Assembly (NCBI RefSeq): GCF_026210795.1 | Contig: NC_089458.1 | Coordinates: 3,054,001 to 3,118,000, forward strand | Source: Rhizophagus irregularis | Taxonomy: Eukaryota > Glomeromycota > Glomeromycetes > Glomerales > Glomeraceae | Reading direction: 5' to 3' | Length of the DNA: 64,000 nt | In this document: positions 57,000-64,000 of the stretch, in pieces | How the letters are laid out: the number at the start of each line of letters is the position of its first letter | Position numbering within the stretch: position 1 is the first letter of the stretch | The notes under the pieces: model-generated | What the model saw: only the letters and a program-made list of their open reading frames with translations | The model's database searches: none | What the model was told of the DNA's origin: nothing | Program-made: the position numbers and the translations under genes

Positions 57000-58990
57000 T
57001 GTAAAACAAAATTTTTTTATTCTTTTTTTGTAAGAAATGTTATATTAATATTTTTTTCTTTTTTTTTGTAGATTCAAGTGTTTTGGCTTAGTATTTTAAA
57101 ACAAAATGGTATGTTTCACAATAAAATGTGAAATAATATTTTTTTTATTATAAGAAATGTTATATTAATGTTTTTCTTTTTTTTATAAATACTCTCTAAA
57201 TATTAAATTTCAGTTAAGTTTTAAAATTTTATTTATTTTAAACTTCAATTTTTTTTTATTTATTTTTGTAAACTTTTTTTAGCTTTTAATATTAGACTGA
57301 AATGCTAAAAGAAGGTAAGTTTCATAATGAATTTTTTGTTATAAACCTTTCAATATTTTTTATTTTTTAAAAAATGTTTTTAATATTTTTTTATTTTTTT
57401 TATGAGATTTATAGGTTCTGTTGCTTCAGTACTTCAAAGTCAAAATGGTAAATTTAGAATTCCAGACATCTTTTATATAGGTTATAACTGACTTTTTGCT
57501 AAAAAAGGCCCAATTTGCTTTTTTTTTTATTTTTAGTTTTTTGCAATTATCTCGGCATCCAGTGATCTGATTTATACAGATTTTTTTATTTTGTAGAGCT
57601 CGATGAGACCTACAAAACAAAAAAAAAGTTCACATAAATTGGACTACTGGATGCCAAGATAATCGCAAAAAACCTGATTTTTTTTAAAATAAAGGGTTAA
57701 TTTGCGAAAAGTCAACTTCTGAGTTATATATGTGATGTCCAGGATCCTGTAAATTTAGTAACAATTTTTATTACTAAACTTATTTTTTTATTAATTAATA
57801 TTTCTTTTTTTTGTAAGCTCAGTATTTAAATTTGGTAAGTTTTTTTGTGAACTTAATATTTTTTTTTAATAAATTATATTTAGATATATAAGGCTATTAA
57901 AGAAACATATTAATATTTTTTTTCAATTTTTTTTTAGATTATTAGACTTCTAGAAATTTGAAAGAATCCAGCATAGTATATGGGATTATATAATATTGAA
58001 TTGTATTGAAGAAATATATTAACATTTTTTTTTTTGTTTTTTAAGTTATTAGATTTCTATAAATTTAAAAGAACCAGATTTAGGTATATGAAATGTATGG
58101 AGGTATTCAATTGTATTAAAAAAATATACTAATATTTTTTTTTTTGTTGTTTTTTTAAGTTATTGAACTCCTATAAATTTGAAAAAACCAAATTTATTTA
58201 AGTATGTAGAATATATGGCAATGTTTAATTATATTAAAAAAATGTATTAACTCATTTTTTTTTAAGTTATTAGACTTCCAGTAAGTTAAAAAAATATTTT
58301 TATTTAAATAGAAGGTATAAGTATATACTAATTTTCTTTTTTATTTATTTTTGTAGGTATTAGTTTCAATTTGTTAAGGGTTTTGGATAAGTAAGTTATG
58401 AAGTGAAACTTTCTTAAAAAATTAATTTTATTTAATATTTTTTTTCTTTTATTTTATAAATATTAGTTTTAGATTCTTAAACATTAAATAGGTAAGTTTT
58501 GAAGTTTATTTATAGATATTGGTTTATATTGAGGTAAGTTTTAATATTTTATTTTAAAGCTTGTAATTTTTTTTTCTTTTATTTTATAAATGTCAACTTT
58601 AGCTTTTACATGTTAAATAGGTGAATTTTAAAGTTTCATTACAAAACTTCTTTATTTTTTTTAAATTTATTAATTTTTTTCTTTTATTTTGTAGATATCA
58701 GTTTCAGTTCTTGAATATTAATGAATAAATTTTAAAGTTTTATTTTGAAACTTCATTTTTTTTTAAATAATTTATTTAATATTTTTTTTCTTTCACATTA
58801 GATCAATAAATTTTGAAGTTTTGTTTTGTTTCTTTATTTTTTTAAAAAATTAAGTTAACATTTTTTTCTTTTATTTGTAAATATAGACTTTGATTTTTAA
58901 ATATTAGATATGTGAGTTTTGAAGTTTCACAAAATTTATTTATTTTTTTATTAAATATATTTTTTTTTTTGTAGATATTAACTCTAAGAA
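57000..58990 (+). repeat. Degenerate tandem repeats with splice-like borders, second block
   Basis: About a dozen units of roughly 100-130 bp consist of a T-rich stretch, TGTAG or TATAA, a short core (for example ATATCAGTTTCAGTTCTTGA or TATTAGTTTTAGATTCTTAA) and often GTAAGTTTTGAAGTTT. A different family of cores (TTATTAGATTTCTATAAATTT) fills 57900-58290. A hairpin MITE lies at 57458-57745. The layout parallels 50915-52410, but the cores differ and are more eroded. Confidence 0.45.
57458..57745. mobile_element. Hairpin MITE, CCAGACATC family, fullest copy
   Basis: Starts CCAGACATCTTTTATATAGG and ends TATATATGTGATGTCCAGG, inverted repeats. The body is a hairpin (ATCTCGGCATCCAGTGATCT against ATTGGACTACTGGATGCCAA). 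Related copies at 3884-4080 and 38037-41310. Non-coding. Confidence 0.75.
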
Positions 58991-59169
58991 TAATATTTGA
59001 AAGGATTTTAATATAATTTTAATAATTTTTGATGATATCCTATATAAGTTGACCTACTTTAACTTATTTTAATATCCATCTAAAATAAAATATGTATATT
59101 AAATTTGCAATATAATAAAATAATAAAAGATTTGAAAAAATTCAACTTACTAAATATGATAATGCTAAT

Positions 59170-59830
59170 AATACTTTTTAAAAGATATAATTATTTCAGG
59201 ATCTATTAGTTGAAGTTTTGAAGTCATATTAGATGGCAAAAAATAAACTTTAATATTTTTAAGAACTAAATTATTTATTTTATAGTTTGTATAATTATTA
59301 AGAAGCAGTAAAACATGTTGTTTATTACCAACTTGATAATCAAATTCCTAGAGTTACTCTTAAAAAATGATTGCTAATATCCAAGTTTTAGTATTATACT
59401 GGTAGAATATTGGCAAATTGCCAATATTAATATTTTTAAAGCATTGTAGATTTGCATATTTATCAATTATTAAAAAAGGCAGCTTATAAGATCTATTAGC
59501 ATTTGTACATAAAGCAACTGATAGCTGTTTCTTACTTTTTTTATATTTAAAAAGCCACTTTGTAGCTAATATTCATCTAAAAGAATATGTATTAGTTATT
59601 AATAATGAGAATAGATTACAGGTATAATATATAAATATTAAATACCTATTGATAAAAAAGCCCTGTCTTATTCATATTGTACAATTAGAAGAATATTCTG
59701 CATATTTTACTTTATAATATATAAAGGTAAAGCTTCATTAATATTATTTTTATCAGCAGAATTTGCCTTTTCATGAAGCTTTACTTGATAAATACTATTA
59801 TATTTCTTAAATTTTTAGAACTATTTATTG
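59170..59830 (-). pseudogene. pogo/Tigger-type (DDE_1) transposase remnant
   Basis: Minus-strand translation gives, in order: VKLHEKANSADKNNINEALP (about 59790-59715), an NILLIVQYE*DRAF segment where the IYNxDETGLF motif is expected, TKWLFKYKKSKKQLSVALCT and NANRSYKLPFLIIDKYANLQ (about 59560-59440), then LLLNNYTN where LLLDN(C/A) is usual, and VYFLPSNMTSKLQLIDPEII (about 59240-59170). This is the order of the pogo/Tigger/CENP-B-like transposase core. The catalytic acidic residue after LLL is N, and stops and frame changes abound, so it is dead. Such a transposase would use TA targets, like the MITE at 21419 and the bracket at 14508, but a direct link is inference. Confidence 0.75.
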
Positions 59831-60029
59831 GAAAACTATAAATAAATAATAAAATAGTAATTGAATAAATATTATAATAAATTATTAAATATAAATTATT
59901 AAAAAAATATTTGATTATTCAAAAAAGTAATATAAAAAAAAATAAAGTATCTCTTATTTTAGATTAGAAACTAAATGGACTTTAAGATCATCTTTTAAAA
60001 CTTGAAAATTTTACAAAATTTAAATTATT

Positions 60030-60275
60030 TTTACATCCAGTGATTATAAAAAAATGAAATATGGTTTGTTAGATTTGTCTTATTGAGACGCATCTAATGG
60101 TAATAAATTCATATTTCTAGTATTAACAAATAAAAAGTTATTGTTTTAGAACTTTTTTGGATAACAGGTTATCTATTAATTCTATAGAAATATATAAATA
60201 TAGTACCATTTGTTGCATCTCATTAAGATAATTCTAATAAACTATATTTTATCCTTCTATAATCACTGAATAATG
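60030..60275. repeat. Inverted pair of satellite units
   Basis: A unit at about 60030-60110 (ATCCAGTGATTATAAAA, then ATTTGTCTTATTGAGACGCA, then TCTAATGGTAATAA) is followed by an inverted unit at 60195-60275 whose complement reads TTCAGTGATTATAGAAGGAT and TATCTTAATGAGATGCAACA. Related to the arrays at 14715 and 49915. Confidence 0.7.
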
Positions 60276-60279
60276 AATT

Positions 60280-62003
60280 AATACAAATCAACATTGTTGT
60301 AAAAATCATGAAAATTTTACTTTTTAAATTAAATAATTCTATAAATATGGACTTTTGGATTTTAAAAATAGTTTGCACCTCCCTAAAAAGACATATTCTA
60401 AACATATATAAAGCATTTTTTTTCAAATTTTAAGATTTTAATTTTTTCAATTTTTTTTGGTTTCATATTATTCTTGTTTTAAAAGTTTATTTTAAAATTT
60501 TAAGCTTTATAAAGATTATTTTAGAGATATGTGTAAAATAGAGCCAATCTAAAATTACCAGCCAAAACTCAATTAATAGGCTAATGTTTTAATGTCAAAA
60601 TTAAAATATGTCAAAATACTGAAATGCTAAAATAGTTTCAATATATCAAAATTGTTAAAATGTTAAAACTACAATCAACTCTCTATAATTTACTCTCTAT
60701 AATTGCATATCCTTCATAATTGCATTCTTTAGTTCAATTCCAACTTTGAGACATAATGCTAATTATATACTCTTCGTACTTTACACATGCAATAATTTTT
60801 TAGTACAATTATATTGCCTTATTTTCCATAAATGTACATATATGACTTTCTGAACCTTCCAAAATTTTTAAATATATAGAATAATGTTCAGTATACACAG
60901 TTTGATTAACATTTACATTCTCACTATACCTAAAAAAATATTTTCTTATCAGATATTCAAAAATAATATTATAAGCTTTGTTTTTATGCTCATGATAACA
61001 AGAAAACTTGAACTCAGTAGTTAGTATGTACATTGAATTAAACAAAAGTGGGAAGTCTGTTAATAAATCTACAATTACAAAAACCTTGCAAAGTAAAAAG
61101 AAATGACTTATCATAAAAGTCGCAAATTTAAAAGCAAAACATCATAAACCTATTATTATCCTAGAATTTAAACTTACTCTTAAAGAATTTGTTTTATATT
61201 ATCAGCATAAAATAATTTTAAGTAATGTTATAAAGCTAAATTACTAATCAAAAAACTGGAAATTCTTCAAAAAACATTACAAATTAATTAATATATATTC
61301 AAAAGTATGTATTTATAATTTGGTAACTCATAGTTGTTGCTTACTAGACAGAAATTGTACATGTGTATGTGTTTTTACTAGAAATTTCACTAATTGGTAA
61401 TCTTTAAAAATTAATTACAAAACCTTGAACTTTATAAAGATTATTTTAAATATATGCATAAGATAGAGCCAATCTTAAAGTTCTTTCAGTAAAAATTTCA
61501 AATAATTTGGTTGATTTACCTATGTAGGATATGCACATTTGAAAATTGCTTAATAGCTCACTCCTTCTTATCTGAATCACAAATTAAATTTGATAAAACT
61601 TAAATGCTAAAAAAGTAAAAAGTACATAAACTAAAACTGCTAAAATTATTAAATCTATTAATTTGTTTTTAGTATAATTAATACTAAACTTTAAAAATTT
61701 ACTTTCAAAGGGAGTGGTGTGATTTATTAAAGAAATTATATTTACATAATACATAAATATTTCTAAATTATCCATCTTATCCTAATAGAGATAATTAATC
61801 TGTAGCGTAGCGAAGAATTATATAATTCTACGCAAAGTCATAGATTTAACTAAAATAAGAATCATGAAAGTTTGAAAACCCCGAACTGATCATTTCAGTT
61901 TAAATAAAATCTAGTTTGAAAAATAGTACTGATATGAACCAGTTTAAATTTGATTATCTAACTTAATTTTTGAACCTAATTTAAAATTAGTTCACCCTAC
62001 TGT
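60280..62003. other. AT-rich spacer downstream of clp1
   Basis: No gene recognised. A segment near 60665-60730 (CAATCAACTCTCTATAATTT) resembles pogo-like ends. Near 61800-61845 TGTAGCGTAGCGAAGAATTA with TATATAATTCTACGC resembles the leader repeats at 50930 and 51857. The short minus-strand frames at 60223-61775 have AT-noise composition. The 3' untranslated region of clp1 must lie near 61900-62003. Confidence 0.4.
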
Positions 62004-64000
62004 TTAACTTTCCATCCACTTATATGATCCCATGATCAAATATTGTTTTGGGAGCCGACCTGGTGATGGTGATAGTATTGTCATTTTCTGCTTGCTTATA
62101 TCAACGTGAGATCTGTAAAATAAATATTAATTAATAATAATAATTTGATTAAAAAAACAAATCAATCATATTTACACATAAATGAATCCAATAACTGTTG
62201 ATACAAGTAAAGACTGTTCATCTGAGTTATTGGCAGTACTAATTGCCAAAATGGAATGTAACAACGTATCATCCGGTTCAACTTTTACCAGTTGAGTTTC
62301 ACTAACTTTTCTGTCAATTCCAATTGGAAGCGCAGAAGAAGGTGCCAATGAACCTGTTTATCAAGAGACAAAGTTTGAGAATTACAATATAAAAATGAAA
62401 GCTATAATATGTGCTAAAATTATTTAATCACCAACTCCAACACGATAAATGGAAATATCATTTAAGTTAATTAAAGTTGAACAGGGAGATAATTCAAATT
62501 TTGGCAATCCATAAAAATATTCCCGAATTTTGCGCATTTGTGCTTGTCTACGAAATGCATTATCTCTATTGACCACCTGCAAATTACGAAAAATCACCGT
62601 TAATATCGATCATATTTATTTAAAATTTAATTCTTTATTTACTTACTCCTCCTGACTTTGATAATTTCACTACATTGACATCATTACGCTCCTTATATAA
62701 TCTTGCCATATCACTATACAATCGTTCGTGACCAAGTACAATTATGATATTTACTTAACAATTCAATAACGTTAGAAATAAAAATCACAACAATGAAATA
62801 ATGCATATATATATATCAAAATCATGATTGCTAATATATATTACCATTAAATATATCTACACAATGTTGTATGATCTCATAGCCTGTGCTATCAACAAGC
62901 CCACCTGTATCAATCACGATTCCTGAAACTCTAGCTACAGGAAAAAAGACAAGGATTTAATTAAAAAAAAACATTATTTCGAAAGAAATTAAAATAATTT
63001 ACCAACTTCATCCTCAACCAAACGTCTTGAAACATTATCGGCCAATTTTTTTGTCAGTACCTTGTATAGTTTTACATTCTCGCTAGGATCCGGATATCCG
63101 TAATAAAAAACCATTGGCATAAAAGAAGAACTAAATGATGGTGCAGTTGTTGCCGACGAACCAAAACCTTCTTCCACATCTATAATATGATTTATTGGCG
63201 TCGCAGTTAAGGTACCCGGCATTGTAATTGAACCCTAGGAAATTAATGATATATCAACAAAAAGCACTGGGTAATATGGAAAATTACGTACAATCGACTT
63301 GCCTCATTGCTATCCAGATTAATAAATAAAGGTTGTCTACCATGACGTATTGCATAGCTAAGCAATAATTTACTTAACGACGTTTTCCCTACGTCTTCAG
63401 GACCCACAATCATAACCTAAAGAATCATTATAATTAATAACAATATAAAAGCGAGATTATTATTATATTACTCAATGCTTACTTTTGGTCCCTGTTCATC
63501 TTTTGATTTGGCTGCTTCTCTACATTGTTCGAGTGCGATATGCATATTGAGGTAACTTGTCATAGGAGTTTCATTAGCAACATATTCAACACTACATGTT
63601 CCTTTAATGTGTTAAATATTCATGCTAAGGATGATACATCATATTTTCCATAAAACTAAATTAAATAATAGAGGATATCTCAATTGTGCAGCCATGCCAG
63701 GTAAAAAGTGCAATTTTGCGACCTGAAAATTCATATTCATGACCTATTCCAATTTCTGTACCAAATATTTCTGCCGTACCAGAGATCAACTAAGATGAAA
63801 TTTTATAATTAATTTAATCGATTTGTTTATTATATTTTTTACTCATTGATACTTTTCATAATCAACTAAAGTGTGTAACATAAATTTCAAAAACTCAATA
63901 TAAAAGCTTTCTAAAGCTGACGATAAATAACTAGCATAGAGTACAAGTTTCTTCTTTGTCTTACCTTCAAATTCACCGTAGTTCCAAAATCCACCTCAAA
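62004..64000 (-). CDS. clp1: CLP1, polynucleotide 5'-hydroxyl kinase / pre-mRNA cleavage factor subunit (N-terminus outside window)
   Basis: Ten exons on the minus strand: 64000-63965 (partial), 63789-63679, 63608-63483, 63416-63303, 63234-63003, 62934-62845, 62753-62647, 62576-62432, 62353-62176, 62112-62004; phases agree to the TAA. Clp1 acts in mRNA 3'-end cleavage/polyadenylation and, in some organisms, in tRNA splicing. Landmarks: the N-domain ([17 protein letters not shown]), P-loop GPEDVGKTS, the conserved [10 protein letters not shown] and [58 protein letters not shown], and the C-terminal GFIYV...[20 protein letters not shown]. The first few dozen residues lie beyond the right edge. 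Two introns are non-standard (AT-AC and GC-AG; see separate entries). No lesions seen, so it should be functional. Confidence 0.93.
63235..63302 (-). other. Apparent GC-AG intron in clp1
   Basis: The donor reads GAG|GCAAGT, the classical strong GC donor context, and the acceptor TTTCCTAG. Using it joins NLDSNE to GSITMPGT, which matches family spacing between NLD and PGT without insertion. The only GT alternative (TAC|GTAATT, 12 nt later) would add four residues. Confidence 0.65.
63609..63678 (-). other. Apparent U12-type AT-AC intron in clp1
   Basis: Exon 2 ends TGCACAATTGAG and is followed directly by ATATCCTC, which matches the U12-type donor ATATCCTT at seven of eight positions. No GT occurs between the last conserved residues and the next in-frame stop. 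The intron (70 nt) contains TCCTTAGC about 17 nt before its end, close to the U12 branch motif TTCCTTRAC, and ends TTTAACAC. Splicing here gives phase 0 and rejoins CTIE to [10 protein letters not shown], as the Clp1 family requires. Confidence 0.8.

Noticed and set aside
60223-61775. Three short minus-strand frames downstream of clp1
   Set aside because: AT-noise composition, no splice-compatible neighbours, no recognisable motif.
63288-63302. GT donor (TAC|GTAATT) for the clp1 intron
   Set aside because: Possible, but it inserts four residues between NLDSNE and GSITMPGT where the family has none; kept as the alternative to the GC donor.
1-64000. CRISPR array, rRNA genes, bacterial-type operons
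   Set aside because: No regularly spaced identical repeats with unique spacers, no rRNA-like GC-rich conserved blocks, and genes are intron-rich, so the window is eukaryotic.

Overview
This window looks like nuclear DNA of a very AT-rich, transposon-laden fungus, most likely an arbuscular mycorrhizal fungus of the Rhizophagus (Glomeromycotina) type. That is inference. The visible basis is the extreme A+T bias, short (about 65-95 bp) GT-AG introns, and decayed transposon families (MULE, CACTA/Tnp2, pogo, an RNase H-bearing LINE, many MITEs) of a style I associate with that group. Only two genes look like intact host genes, both on the minus strand. One is a ten-exon coiled-coil, Q/P/S-rich nuclear-type protein of unknown function (45910-49091). 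The other is the 3' nine-plus exons of clp1, the RNA 5'-hydroxyl kinase/cleavage-polyadenylation subunit (62004 to the right edge).

Layout. 1-5.2 kb: AT-rich intergenic DNA with two MITEs. 5.2-8.8 kb: a dispersed GGGTYAGG-ended element and a MULE transposase remnant. 8.8-13.9 kb: a clear nest in which a small MITE is split by a 4.84-kb DNA transposon. That transposon carries a C2H2-finger gene and a large decayed transposase-like gene, and is itself hit by a 134-bp CACTA foldback and a 0.64-kb MITE. 14.5-25.0 kb: a composite bracketed by perfect 26-bp inverted repeats with TA duplications, containing a satellite array, a LINE broken by three MITEs and many stops, and a foldback element with tandem-repeat arms and a G-rich tract. 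25.2-36.0 kb: a complete 10.8-kb CACTA element (TIR CACTGGTCAAAAT, 3-bp duplication TAC). It holds a minus-strand accessory gene, a lesioned Tnp2 transposase and a Myb/SANT-like gene with an RS-rich tail, and is invaded by a MITE and a solo LTR. 36-45 kb: MITEs, a tandemly duplicated 1.2-kb unit and degraded coding traces. 45.9-49.1 kb: host gene. 49.9-59 kb: satellite repeats, two blocks of exon-like tandem repeats with splice-site-like borders, and a GATTTG-armed foldback. 59.2-59.8 kb: a pogo/Tigger transposase remnant. 62-64 kb: clp1, which contains an apparent U12-type AT-AC intron and an apparent GC-AG intron.

Most of the DNA is a graveyard of transposons, and insertion order can be read from the nesting. 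Nearly every transposase here carries stops or frameshifts, so movement of these copies would depend on intact relatives elsewhere. All family calls come from reading the sequence; no database search was possible.
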